Assembly (NCBI GenBank): GCA_024683485.1
Contig: JAIKYD010000006.1
Location: 1 to 36,733 of the forward strand
Origin: Saccharofermentans sp.
GTDB lineage: Bacteria > Bacillota > Clostridia > Saccharofermentanales > Saccharofermentanaceae
DNA length: 36,733 bases
Direction of reading: 5' to 3'
The notes beneath the pieces were generated by a model, which saw only the letters and a list, made by a program, of their open reading frames with translations, ran no database searches and had not been told where the DNA came from. The position numbers and the translations under genes were made by a program. Shown one piece after another: positions 13,261 to 21,493 of this stretch. The stretch's first letter is position 1. Each line of letters begins with the position of its first letter.

Positions 13261-15244
13261 ATTTTTTCCCTTTTCGACGCACTTTCAGGGAAAAATCAGG
13301 GAATGCCTGTTTCTTACGCCAAGCCCCAGTTAAAACTACAACAGAAACTGCAAGAATAATGCATGAAGCTCCGGCAAAAGTTGTTCCTGATATGCGTTCA
13401 CCTGTTGAGGGCACACTTGCAGCTTTATTTGTTCCGACATTCTCCTTTGGAAGATGCTTTACCGTGTATTCCAGCGAGACTTCAGGACCATCCTTGAATT
13501 TTATCTCCAGCTTATGTTTTCCTTCATCCAGAGTATCAAGATAAGCCTTCTTCAGCGTGATCACCACACTCCCGGACCTGACCTCGCACTGTTCTCCAAC
13601 AGTCAGTTTCCTGCCGTCTGAGTTGATGCTTTCGAGATAATCTACTGCATGTTCATTATCAACATCCCTGCCGATTGTAATCACGATATCTTCGCCCTTG
13701 CCGTCACCTGTTATGCTATTAAGATAATAAACACCAATCCTCGGAGATGCTTTGAAAACAGTCTTATAAGTTGCTTCACCGGTTACATCAGTTATCTCTT
13801 TATCACATTCTTCAAACGTGTATGTATATTTATCCGTAGCATCCTTAGCAGGAACTGCAGGCCTAACAATATCTGAAGCAGCTGTTCCATAAGGATATTC
13901 CACGGAAGATAATTCTGTTCCGTCTTCATTTACGAAACGTATCTTATACTCGTTTGTTATCTTGTTGTAGGTTGCCATGTATGTTGCATCTTCTTCAACA
14001 TCTGTTACTTCAGGTTCCCAGCCGGAGAACTCATAAGTATATTGTGAATCACGATCCTTTGAGGGATCTTCAGGCGTTATGTCAGCTGCAGATGTTCCGA
14101 ATTCATACTCGCCGGACAATATAACAGTCCCGTCGTCATCCAAAAACTCAACGGTATACTTATCTTCAACGGCCGGTCCGCTTTGGCCGACCGTATCCAT
14201 CGGGTCATTCATTGTCACATGCGATAATGCGAAAATCTTATCCTCACTTCCTGTATAATCACCATTTTCGGGCCAAGCATAGATATCATCAGTCTTAGTA
14301 GGCTTCATGTACCAGATAGCCCATAGCGATTCCCTGAATTCCACATCGGACGGATCATTTATTTCGATGTCGATCCACATGGGCTCGATACCGTACCATT
14401 CACCATCTATGCAGACTTCGTTCCAGGCATGAGCCAGGGGCGGATTGCCATAGTAATCAAGAGCCCATCCGTTTATCAGATATGCATCAATCCCGACACA
14501 CTTAAGGAGTGTATATTCAATAGTAGAGAAATCGTGACATACACCAACGCCATGATTGACACAGATATCCAGCGTTGTTCCCTCAAATGTGTAAGCAGGA
14601 ACATCTTCGCATGTCATGATCTTCAGCATAGTTTCAGTAACTTCCAGGATCTTTTCCTCATCGGTCATCTGTTCAGTAATATTCATCCCGGCTACAATGT
14701 TATCCACTTTCTCGCGTATGTTCCTGTCATAATACGGATAAAAGATCTCATTGTCATCGAAGAACTGAGTGAGCTCCTCATCCACAAACAGTTCCGTGTA
14801 AGCATCAAAGTCAATGCTCTGCAGATAGGGCATCTCATAAAGGACATCCAGATCACTGACGCCTAAGGGAAGCGTTACCGCCTCAAGCTTATCAAGTTTT
14901 TTTAGAAAACTGATATCATCAACATAAGTACCGTACAAATTAAGGCATTCAATATCCTTCATATAATAAGCGAGATACCTGGTATCGCTGTTTTGCAGGT
15001 TGCAGCACTGCAGACTCAAATCTTTCAAATGACTGGTCTTTTGAAAAAAAAACTTATAATCTTCCACTCTTTGCGCGACAAGAGCCAATTCCTTCAGATT
15101 AGTAAGCTTTGAATAATCTACCTGTGAAAAACCCATTGCGCTGTCAACTTGCAAGTGGTTAAGATTTTCAAAGCCCAGAACACCTTCATAGTTTTCCAAT
15201 TTGCATTCTTTTAAGAACAAAGAAGTAACATAAGGGTTGTCCAC
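13259..15244 (-). CDS. LRR/transglutaminase/repeat surface protein, downstream part
   Basis: A 661-residue open frame starting at a GTG without a ribosome site. Residues 1-165 are leucine-rich repeats (LTNLKELALVAQRVEDYKFF, LDKLEAVTLPLGVSDLDVLY). Residues about 190-330 are a transglutaminase-like core with GVGVCHDFSTIEYTLLKCVG (Cys), LAHAWNEV (His) and GIEPMWID, where the third catalytic residue, usually Asp, reads Glu. Two InlB-type repeats follow (about 370-510, TYMATYNK and TYKTVFK ends). After a beta domain comes VPSTGE, a variant LPXTG-like motif, then a membrane helix and a basic tail. The family acts outside the cell; the arrangement suggests adhesion or peptide or glycan processing. 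Confidence 0.6.
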   Translation of the reverse strand: MDNPYVTSLFLKECKLENYEGVLGFENLNHLQVDSAMGFSQVDYSKLTNLKELALVAQRVEDYKFFFQKTSHLKDLSLQCCNLQNSDTRYLAYYMKDIECLNLYGTYVDDISFLKKLDKLEAVTLPLGVSDLDVLYEMPYLQSIDFDAYTELFVDEELTQFFDDNEIFYPYYDRNIREKVDNIVAGMNITEQMTDEEKILEVTETMLKIMTCEDVPAYTFEGTTLDICVNHGVGVCHDFSTIEYTLLKCVGIDAYLINGWALDYYGNPPLAHAWNEVCIDGEWYGIEPMWIDIEINDPSDVEFRESLWAIWYMKPTKTDDIYAWPENGDYTGSEDKIFALSHVTMNDPMDTVGQSGPAVEDKYTVEFLDDDGTVILSGEYEFGTSAADITPEDPSKDRDSQYTYEFSGWEPEVTDVEEDATYMATYNKITNEYKIRFVNEDGTELSSVEYPYGTAASDIVRPAVPAKDATDKYTYTFEECDKEITDVTGEATYKTVFKASPRIGVYYLNSITGDGKGEDIVITIGRDVDNEHAVDYLESINSDGRKLTVGEQCEVRSGSVVITLKKAYLDTLDEGKHKLEIKFKDGPEVSLEYTVKHLPKENVGTNKAASVPSTGERISGTTFAGASCIILAVSVVVLTGAWRKKQAFPDFSLKVRRKGKK

Positions 15245-15364
15245 CCCATCAAGGTCAACAGTACACCACTGAAGTACCAGATAAAGACCTTCCTCATCAC
15301 CGTTATATGAAAGACTGTTGATAAAGTCTTTATCTAAAGAGATTGTTTGATCACATATATTAAC

Positions 15365-15607
15365 TTACCTGAGATTGGGACACTGTTTAACAATTTCCAA
15401 TTTCTCGTCAGCATTCTGGTATCCCTCCATCGATACCGCATATATTCCGGTTACCTTGGCAAGTTCTTCCGGATCGTCCTTCATCTCATAAAGTTCATCC
15501 AGACTCACACCATCATAATTCACATCCGCACGCACCTGGCTGGTATTCACTGCAAAACCTAAAAGGATCGTAGTTACCAACACGACAGATAAGAGTATTC
15601 TTTTCAT
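15365..15607 (-). CDS. Signal peptide and first LRR of the broken surface protein
   Basis: An 80-residue fragment with AGGAGGGG before the ATG. Residues 1-27 are a signal peptide (MKRILLSVVLVTTILLGFAV, cleavage near VRA). SLDELYEM to KLEIVKQCPNLR begins the leucine-rich repeats that continue after the TAA. On its own it would be a short secreted peptide without a fold. No reason to see an independent gene. Confidence 0.55.
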   Translation of the reverse strand: MKRILLSVVLVTTILLGFAVNTSQVRADVNYDGVSLDELYEMKDDPEELAKVTGIYAVSMEGYQNADEKLEIVKQCPNLR

Positions 15608-15656
15608 TTTCCCCTCCTAATTATCACCATTCGCCTAACTGCGCAATACTAATTGT

Positions 15657-17063
15657 TTATTGTTGTGACATCCACTGCCACAAAGATAGTCCTTCATCAA
15701 AACATTCGTTATTGAAGAAATAGAACCATGAGAAATGTCCCAGATACTGATACGGTTCACCATCTTTAAAATATTTGCCCGAAGTATCATGAACATCAGG
15801 AAACACCGACTTGCGGATATCCTTTGCCCCGGCATTCTCCAATCTCGCAATGAGTGGCTCTTCATATTTCGACGGTACGACGGTCTTATCGTTCTCAGCA
15901 TAAACAAACCACATAGGAACGTCCTTGATGGCGTTTATCTCATCGTCAGATATCAGTTCAGGTTCATAGATCTCACACACCAGATATGCGGCAGCAAAAT
16001 ACTCAGGATAATTAATGACAAGATCCAAAGCCATGAAGCCGCCGTTGGAACCGCCGCCGATTATTATCCTGTCCTTATCCACATAGTTCGAATCCGCATA
16101 CTGGTCTATAAGTTCCTTTAGGTCGTATAGAAACATGGAATGGTCGCCGCCGCTCTCATCTGAGAAGTAATCACCATTCTCATTTCTTTTCCAATATGTC
16201 GATGTCTGGGGAACAAGTACATATGCACCGTCCATAGTGCTCTGGAATTCATCTCCAATAAGCGCAACAGCCTTGGTTCCGTAAAGGGTGATAAGCGGAT
16301 CTGTTCCTCCCTCTCCCGCACCGTGAAGCCAAATTACCAAAGGTCTTTTGTTGCTCTCTGAAGCATTCTCCGGCACAAAGGAAGCATATGTGAAAGTATT
16401 GCCGTCTTTTCCGGTAAAAACACCATCCGTATTTGTGGTTGCAACTTCAGGAAGGAACACAGTATCTTTATCAGGCTTATTCTCAAATGATATGACAGCA
16501 TCAAGAGCAACAGCTTGTTTCCCGGAGAGCAGGACATTTTCACCTTTCTGCGTCTTTATTTCCAGTGAATAACTCTCTAACCACTTATTAAATCCATCAG
16601 AGTTGCTGTAGAAAAATGGTGAACCTTCTTCCGGTGAATAATAGAGTTCCAGAGTTATATAATTCAGGCTGCTTTCAACATTTACATCGATCCTGTTTCC
16701 GTCATTGTCCGAGAAATAAACATCCGTAACAGAACGTCCTGAAGAATCTCCGAACACGCCTGTCTTCTTTTTCTCTTTGACACTGAACATATCAGGGCTT
16801 AATTCTTGCTCTTTTTCCAGACCTTCAGGCACATTCACCACCGCTTTGGTTACCGCCGGCCCCCAGTCACAGCCCATGACGACCAGTCTTCCACTATATT
16901 TTTGTGCGTTGCTGTTCATGTCACAGGCTGACAATGCCACAGCCGTCATTAACCCTAATAAAGCAACTGTGAATGATAAAGTCTTGCGCAACGGATGCGT
17001 TCTTTCACCCTTAAAAACTGAAATCGCTCTGTCCTCGTTACTGTTCCCCTGAATTGTCCCCAA
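15657..17063 (-). CDS. Secreted alpha/beta-hydrolase (esterase) lipoprotein
   Basis: An esterase of the dienelactone hydrolase/prolyl-oligopeptidase type with an N-terminal Ig-like domain (about residues 55-220) and a C-terminal alpha/beta-hydrolase fold (about 225-468). PLVIWLHGAGEGGTDP supplies the oxyanion-hole region, IIGGGSNGGFMA the nucleophilic Ser, WFVYAENDKTV the acid and YLGHFSWFYFF the His. This layout is typical of secreted carbohydrate or lipid esterases in gut Clostridia. The signal peptide ends in VALSAC, a lipobox. The longest start is a TTG at 17063; a TTG at 16991 would give a more usual signal peptide (RKTLSFTVALLGLM). Neither has a good ribosome site. Confidence 0.78.
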   Translation of the reverse strand: MGTIQGNSNEDRAISVFKGERTHPLRKTLSFTVALLGLMTAVALSACDMNSNAQKYSGRLVVMGCDWGPAVTKAVVNVPEGLEKEQELSPDMFSVKEKKKTGVFGDSSGRSVTDVYFSDNDGNRIDVNVESSLNYITLELYYSPEEGSPFFYSNSDGFNKWLESYSLEIKTQKGENVLLSGKQAVALDAVISFENKPDKDTVFLPEVATTNTDGVFTGKDGNTFTYASFVPENASESNKRPLVIWLHGAGEGGTDPLITLYGTKAVALIGDEFQSTMDGAYVLVPQTSTYWKRNENGDYFSDESGGDHSMFLYDLKELIDQYADSNYVDKDRIIIGGGSNGGFMALDLVINYPEYFAAAYLVCEIYEPELISDDEINAIKDVPMWFVYAENDKTVVPSKYEEPLIARLENAGAKDIRKSVFPDVHDTSGKYFKDGEPYQYLGHFSWFYFFNNECFDEGLSLWQWMSQQ

Positions 17064-17155
17064 ACAACATTATTACTATAGCAGATATTTTCGAAAAGCT
17101 CACTAAAGGATAAAATTCGAGGGAATTTTAATGTTATACCCAATAATCCAAACAT

Positions 17156-17195
17156 GTGCTGAACAATGTACCTGTTTGGCAGTGTCTCATTAAGC
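17156..17195. repeat. Diverged dispersed inverted repeat, copy D
   Basis: GCTGAACAATGTACC and TCTCATTAAGC resemble the two ends of the 36-bp repeats at 8677 and 13145; here the unit is about 40 bases. It lies upstream of the esterase gene. Confidence 0.4.
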
Positions 17196-17206
17196 CTTCA
17201 TATAAT

Positions 17207-17296
17207 CTTCACGATTTGGAACAGAATCGTGAAGGAAATCTGCAAATTTAGTCATATTTGCTACTTTCCTTCATGATTTGAGGTTAAACCGTGAAG
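17207..17296. repeat. Two 28-bp hairpins flanking a third palindrome
   Basis: CTTCACGATT/AATCGTGAAG (17207-17234, 8-base loop) is a perfect 10-bp stem. CTTCATGATTTG with CCGTGAAG (17269-17296) is a diverged second copy of the same length. GCAAAT/ATTTGC (17242-17261) lies between them. The group sits just after the stop of the lipoprotein gene at 17314 and upstream of the esterase gene, both on the minus strand. Confidence 0.6.
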
Positions 17297-17313
17297 CATT
17301 TTGTGAAGGTGAT

Positions 17314-18342
17314 TTATCTTACCGGCTCCAGACAGAAACACGAACCGCCTATGTCGTCTTCAGAATCTTTGAACAGCTGAAATTCTGCCGGAGTTACACC
17401 GTCCTCATACGGAGTCAAAGCATATACATCTGAACCCGAGGCATCAGTAAACTGATAGAATCTCACCCTATCATCTGGAGTTTTACCGGGATAGAATTCC
17501 CTAATCTGATCTTCAGTCATAAGGATGCTGAGATCATATACCTGATAATCAGCGAAAACCAAACCGGCATCATATTTCCTTTTAACATAATCGATTGCCT
17601 CTAATGCATATGTTTCATTCCATTTTCCTTCTGATGAATCATATGATCCAATCAGAATACAATTGTCGGCAAAAAACACTTTATTCTCCTGATTAACCGC
17701 TGACGGATCATATGACCAATAGTTATCAGGATTCACAGTATAAATACTGCAATAAATCTCAATCGAGTATTTGCAGTCGTTTTTCTTGACCACATCACAG
17801 ATTTCTCTAGCGATATTTCCGGCAGTTACTTCATCGACAGGATCATTGGAAAGGAACTCCCAATACTGGTCAAAAAACATGTATTCATAGTCCTGGAGTT
17901 TATTCATGAACAGATTGTTTTTTGTCAGTATCTCATCCAATTCATCCTGTGAAAGATCCATAACATATCTGACATAAGCTTCTTCGTAATCTGAGTTTTT
18001 TTCTTCAAGATAGAGACCTGTTGAACCATCTATGTATAAGTCTTCCAAAGATGAAGTAACACTGTATTCAATGCCGGTCTCTTTATCTCTTAAATAAACT
18101 GTTCGGTATCGTTCTTTACCGATACCTCCGGTTTCCTTGCGTATATATTCACACTCACCGTAAGTCTTTTCGGCGTAACTGATTATTTCCTTTTTACTTG
18201 AGACAAATAGCGAACACCCAGTGTTTAAAATGCACAAGCAAGTTAAGAAGATTAGTGTCAGAATTCTCCCTGCTCTAAAACCACTTCTTCTCTGAAGTGT
18301 ATTGCTCACTGAAGGAACGTTAGATTTTAAATGACTATTCAT
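17314..18342 (-). CDS. Secreted lipoprotein, unknown function (342 aa)
   Basis: I choose the ATG at 18342 (MNSHLKSNVPSVSN), with CAGGAGG nine bases upstream, over an in-frame start at 18387. A long basic N-region leads to a membrane stretch ILTLIFLTCLCILNTGC, a lipobox. The mature protein is mixed alpha/beta with many Tyr and Asp residues (YVRYVMDLSQDELDEILTKN) and a C-terminal YALTPYEDGVTPAEFQLFKD. I do not recognise a family; similar-looking lipoproteins are common in gut Clostridia. It is the upstream neighbour of the esterase lipoprotein, with hairpins between, so probably a separate transcript. Confidence 0.7.
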   Translation of the reverse strand: MNSHLKSNVPSVSNTLQRRSGFRAGRILTLIFLTCLCILNTGCSLFVSSKKEIISYAEKTYGECEYIRKETGGIGKERYRTVYLRDKETGIEYSVTSSLEDLYIDGSTGLYLEEKNSDYEEAYVRYVMDLSQDELDEILTKNNLFMNKLQDYEYMFFDQYWEFLSNDPVDEVTAGNIAREICDVVKKNDCKYSIEIYCSIYTVNPDNYWSYDPSAVNQENKVFFADNCILIGSYDSSEGKWNETYALEAIDYVKRKYDAGLVFADYQVYDLSILMTEDQIREFYPGKTPDDRVRFYQFTDASGSDVYALTPYEDGVTPAEFQLFKDSEDDIGGSCFCLEPVR

Positions 18343-18495
18343 ATTCAGTACCTCCTGAAATGGTGGTATCAAATTGCTATAGTTCATGTTTACTTAGCCG
18401 TATATTACGACAGATTTACTTTGATAGTCAAACTATTTTCAGGCAAAGATGTGGCATTAATATAAGATTCAGGACCAAATACAAACAAACTTAAA

Positions 18496-18526
18496 GAGGC
18501 TGCCTCTGCAAAACAGAGACAGCCTC
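18496..18526 (-). terminator. Terminator after the TIGR00266 gene
   Basis: A 13-bp stem with one mismatch (18496-18508 with 18514-18526) and a CAAAA loop; the outer part GAGGCTG/CAGCCTC resembles the hairpins at 23240 and 33806. On the minus strand it follows the 18549 stop and ends CTCTTTAAG. Confidence 0.65.
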
Positions 18527-18548
18527 AATATCATCAGAACACTTAAAA

Positions 18549-19223
18549 TCAGTTATTCTTGTGCGGCATTGCTGCATAAAGGACGGCTGCAGTCTTTGAT
18601 ACAGGCATGGTCTGGAGAGTTATGTGTCCGGGACCTGTAAGAGTTGTGTTGAAGAGACCTTCACCACCGAGCAAGACATTTGCAACACCTTTGACCATTT
18701 GAACATCCAATGTAACAGAGCTGTCCATCATAACTACATAACCTGTGTCAACGATCTTAACTTCACCGGGTGCAAGGTCATATTCAACTGCAGAACCGTC
18801 AACTTCAAGGAAAACTGTTCCGTTGCCTGTGAATTTCTGCATGATGAATCCTTCACCGCCGAAGAATCCTCCGCCGATCCTCTTCTGGAAGCCGACAGAC
18901 ATCTCAACATCACCATACATAGCAAGGAAAGCACCCTTCTGGCACATAATTGAATTGCCGTTAAGCTGGATTGCCACGATCGATCCGGGGAAAGAGGAAG
19001 CAAAAGCGATATCGCCTGCCTGCTCTGCTGTATAGTGGTTAAGAGCGAGACTCTCACCTGAGACCATACGTCCGAACATCTTGCCAAGACCGCCGGTCTT
19101 TGTCTCCATCTTGATACAATTATCCATCCAGCTCATAGAACCCGATTCGCACTGAATAGTCTCACCAGGTTGAAGAGAGATAACGACTGCCGGAAGATTG
19201 TCACCGATTATTTTGTACTGCAT
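18549..19223 (-). CDS. TIGR00266 (AIM24-like) family protein
   Basis: A 224-residue protein of the TIGR00266/AIM24 double beta-barrel family. Typical positions: MQYKIIGDNLPAVVISLQPG at the N-terminus, ESGSMSWMDNCIKMETKTGG, then GFFGGEGFIMQKFTGNGTVF and LAPGEVKIVDTGYVVMMDSS, and a glycine-rich GLFNTTLTGPGHITLQT. I start at the ATG at 19223, with GGAGGTG upstream; the longer frame to 19238 lacks a site. Family function is unclear; members are widely conserved and cytoplasmic. The gene has its own terminator and lies downstream of pepT. Confidence 0.9.
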   Translation of the reverse strand: MQYKIIGDNLPAVVISLQPGETIQCESGSMSWMDNCIKMETKTGGLGKMFGRMVSGESLALNHYTAEQAGDIAFASSFPGSIVAIQLNGNSIMCQKGAFLAMYGDVEMSVGFQKRIGGGFFGGEGFIMQKFTGNGTVFLEVDGSAVEYDLAPGEVKIVDTGYVVMMDSSVTLDVQMVKGVANVLLGGEGLFNTTLTGPGHITLQTMPVSKTAAVLYAAMPHKNN

Positions 19224-19303
19224 AAATAGCACCTCCAAGTGGATTTGATAAAATGATACTCCTGATGAATAACTTAGTTCAACTGAAGTTAAATCATAAG
19301 AAA

Positions 19304-20536
19304 TTATGCTCTTGCAATCTCTATCAGAAGCTCAGTTATTTTCTCCATAGATTCCTTACAAACGAATTCATAGACACCGTGATAGTTGTGTCCGCCGGAG
19401 CAGATATTGGGACATGGCAGTCCCATGAAAGATAAAGTCGCTCCATCTGTTCCGCCTCTGATAGGCTCAGTGAAAGGCTCGATTCCTACTCTCTTCATTG
19501 CATCGGTACACCTGTCGATTATGTAAGTGTTATCGGGGATTATTTTCGATAACATATTAAAATACGTGTCAGTAATAACGACATCTATTTTGACACCTGG
19601 ATTATCAGTCTCGACATTCATGCAAATGTCCTTAAGACGGCGTTTCTTCTCTTCAAAAAGTTCCATATCATGGTCACGGATAAGATATCTCATGACAGTA
19701 TTCTCGCATGTTCCGGATGACTCGAAAAGATGAAAGAAACCCTCGTGATCACGGGTAGTATCAGGTCTCTCGTTATCAGGTATCTGCGAATCGATAGACA
19801 TTGAGATCCTGAGAGAGTTGATCATCTTACCGTATGCATCACCGGGATGGACTGTGCGTCCTGTGACTGTTATCACCGCACTTGCCGCATTGAAATTCTC
19901 ATAAGAGATCTCCCCTATTCTTCCGCCATCTACAGTATAAGCAAAGTCGGCCCCGAATGCGGACAGATCGAAATGTCTCGTACCTTCACCGATCTCTTCG
20001 TCCGGAGTAAATGCGATACATATCTCTCCATGCCGTTCTTCAGGATGCAACATAAAATATGCAGCCATGCTCATGATCTCGGCCACACCAGCTTTGTCAT
20101 CAGCTCCAAGAAGAGTTGTCCCATCAGTAGTGATCAGCGTCTGCCCTTTATACAGATTTATGTCAGGAAAGCACTCCGGTGACAGGATTTTTCCATTGCC
20201 GAGTTCTATGTCCGTGCCATTGTAATCCTCAATAATGTGAGGAGATACACATTTGCCCGGAGCTTCAGGAGACGTATCCATGTGAGCGATAAAACCTACC
20301 TTCGGAGTATTCTCATCAACACCATCCGAAGCCCGCAGTCTGCAGTAAATATAACAATGCTCTCTGTCGAAAATGATATCCTCCTCAGGAATACCAGTCT
20401 CCTTAAGTTCATCTATGAGCATACGCGCAAGTTCAAACTGTTTTACTGTACTGGGTGAAGTTCCTGTTGTCTCATCAGACGCGGTATCAACGGCAATGTA
20501 TCTTAGAAACCGGTCTGTTACATCTTCATTTCTCAT
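19304..20536 (-). CDS. pepT: Peptidase T (tripeptide aminopeptidase)
   Basis: A 410-residue M20B peptidase, full length for PepT. The two-zinc site is complete: His85 and Asp87 in AHMDTSP, Asp146 in LGADDKAG, Glu180 and Glu181 in TPDEEIGEG, Asp203 in TVDGG, and His383 in GGHNYHG. RGGTDGATLSFMGLP is the family's substrate-binding block. It removes the N-terminal residue from tripeptides in the cytoplasm, supporting amino-acid supply. The ribosome site is weak (GAAAGA). No neighbour is clearly linked to peptide uptake. Confidence 0.96.
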   Translation of the reverse strand: MRNEDVTDRFLRYIAVDTASDETTGTSPSTVKQFELARMLIDELKETGIPEEDIIFDREHCYIYCRLRASDGVDENTPKVGFIAHMDTSPEAPGKCVSPHIIEDYNGTDIELGNGKILSPECFPDINLYKGQTLITTDGTTLLGADDKAGVAEIMSMAAYFMLHPEERHGEICIAFTPDEEIGEGTRHFDLSAFGADFAYTVDGGRIGEISYENFNAASAVITVTGRTVHPGDAYGKMINSLRISMSIDSQIPDNERPDTTRDHEGFFHLFESSGTCENTVMRYLIRDHDMELFEEKKRRLKDICMNVETDNPGVKIDVVITDTYFNMLSKIIPDNTYIIDRCTDAMKRVGIEPFTEPIRGGTDGATLSFMGLPCPNICSGGHNYHGVYEFVCKESMEKITELLIEIARA

Positions 20537-20589
20537 ATTCTTTCAGCTTCTTTCATCAGTTATAAATCCATTGTCACAAAAAGAAACAG

Positions 20590-21357
20590 TTACAGTTCCA
20601 GATCTTTCATCTTCTTTTGTTTAATTGCTGCTATCTTCTTCCTGAAACTGTTCAGTTGTGTTTTATGTATGCAGAGTTTTTCCTTACAGTTAGCACATCC
20701 GAGATATCCGTTAGTCTCTTCAGAAAATCTCTCCGGGAAATGATAGAAAGTCAGTTCCCATCTGAGCATCAATATGAAAGCCATGCCTAACAGCACCCAA
20801 CCATACCACCTGTTGATAAAGAATAAGGGGGTGAACATCATGGCATAATCCCAGTTGTAGATCCTGCATGTGGCACAGCATTTATTATGCAAAAACCAAG
20901 TTTGAAACGGGCAAAACAACAGAATGCAAATAAGATCGCATATTGAGTAGAAAGCGGAGATCAATATCATTATTCCGTCATCAAAAACATCAAATCTGTG
21001 AAGCAGACCTAATACTGCATTTAACCCTATCCATACCAGAGCAACCAGCACTACACCATTATTGTCTTCTATAACGATATTGGTTTTACCGGTCTTAATA
21101 TAGTTGCGTTTGAACTGTTTCTGGCAGCCGGGGCTTTCAAGAACACTCGGGAAGAAACGGAGTGTCATCTCGATAATGAACATTATAAAGATAACAATGA
21201 TAGCAATCTCTTTGATGGTGGATGAAGTAAAGATATCCACCCCGTCAATAACCTTATTGAGGACATAATGATAGAGCAAGACCATAAAGATAATAGTCCT
21301 GATGATAAGTCTGACGTAATGATAGATACCGACCTTAGTTAATCTTATTTTTCCCAA
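20590..21357 (-). CDS. Cys-motif integral membrane protein, unknown
   Basis: A 255-residue protein starting at a TTG with AGAGG six bases before it. It has about six hydrophobic helices. Two Cys clusters lie on the same half: HNKCCATCRIYNWDYAMMFT, and near the C-terminus GYLGCANCKEKLCIHK. The latter is a CxxC...C-x-H type arrangement that could bind zinc or an iron centre. I do not know the family by name, though the CxxCxIxNWD motif looks conserved rather than random. It is upstream of pepT in the same direction, 53 bases away, so could share its transcript. Confidence 0.7.
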   Translation of the reverse strand: MGKIRLTKVGIYHYVRLIIRTIIFMVLLYHYVLNKVIDGVDIFTSSTIKEIAIIVIFIMFIIEMTLRFFPSVLESPGCQKQFKRNYIKTGKTNIVIEDNNGVVLVALVWIGLNAVLGLLHRFDVFDDGIMILISAFYSICDLICILLFCPFQTWFLHNKCCATCRIYNWDYAMMFTPLFFINRWYGWVLLGMAFILMLRWELTFYHFPERFSEETNGYLGCANCKEKLCIHKTQLNSFRKKIAAIKQKKMKDLEL

Positions 21358-21493
21358 TTTGAGCCTCTTACTTAGACTGAGAATCTATCTGCCTTATAGT
21401 GATATTATATCAGATGGAAAAAAGCGAAGCGTAAAATCCAAAACCAATTATGATGGTATGATAATATAGAAACGCGAAAAGGAAGAAGGCAAA

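Larger units (their letters stand above)
13259..15607 (-). pseudogene. LRR/transglutaminase surface protein gene with in-frame TAA
   Basis: The signal-peptide frame 15365-15607 and the 661-codon frame 13259-15244 are in the same reading frame. They are joined by 40 sense codons (15364-15245) and separated only by one TAA at 15365-15367. The joined reading CPNLR-stop-VNICDQTISL keeps the leucine-rich-repeat rhythm across the stop, so a single base change in a sense codon (for example TAC, TCA or CAA to TAA) explains the break. The full protein would have 782 codons with signal peptide, LRRs, transglutaminase core, two surface repeats, a C-terminal domain and a sortase-like tail. Readthrough is possible but not shown; sequencing error also remains. 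Confidence 0.75.

Noticed and set aside
15365..15607. Independent small secreted peptide
   Set aside because: The same reading frame continues after one TAA into the LRR protein, so it is the front part of a broken gene.
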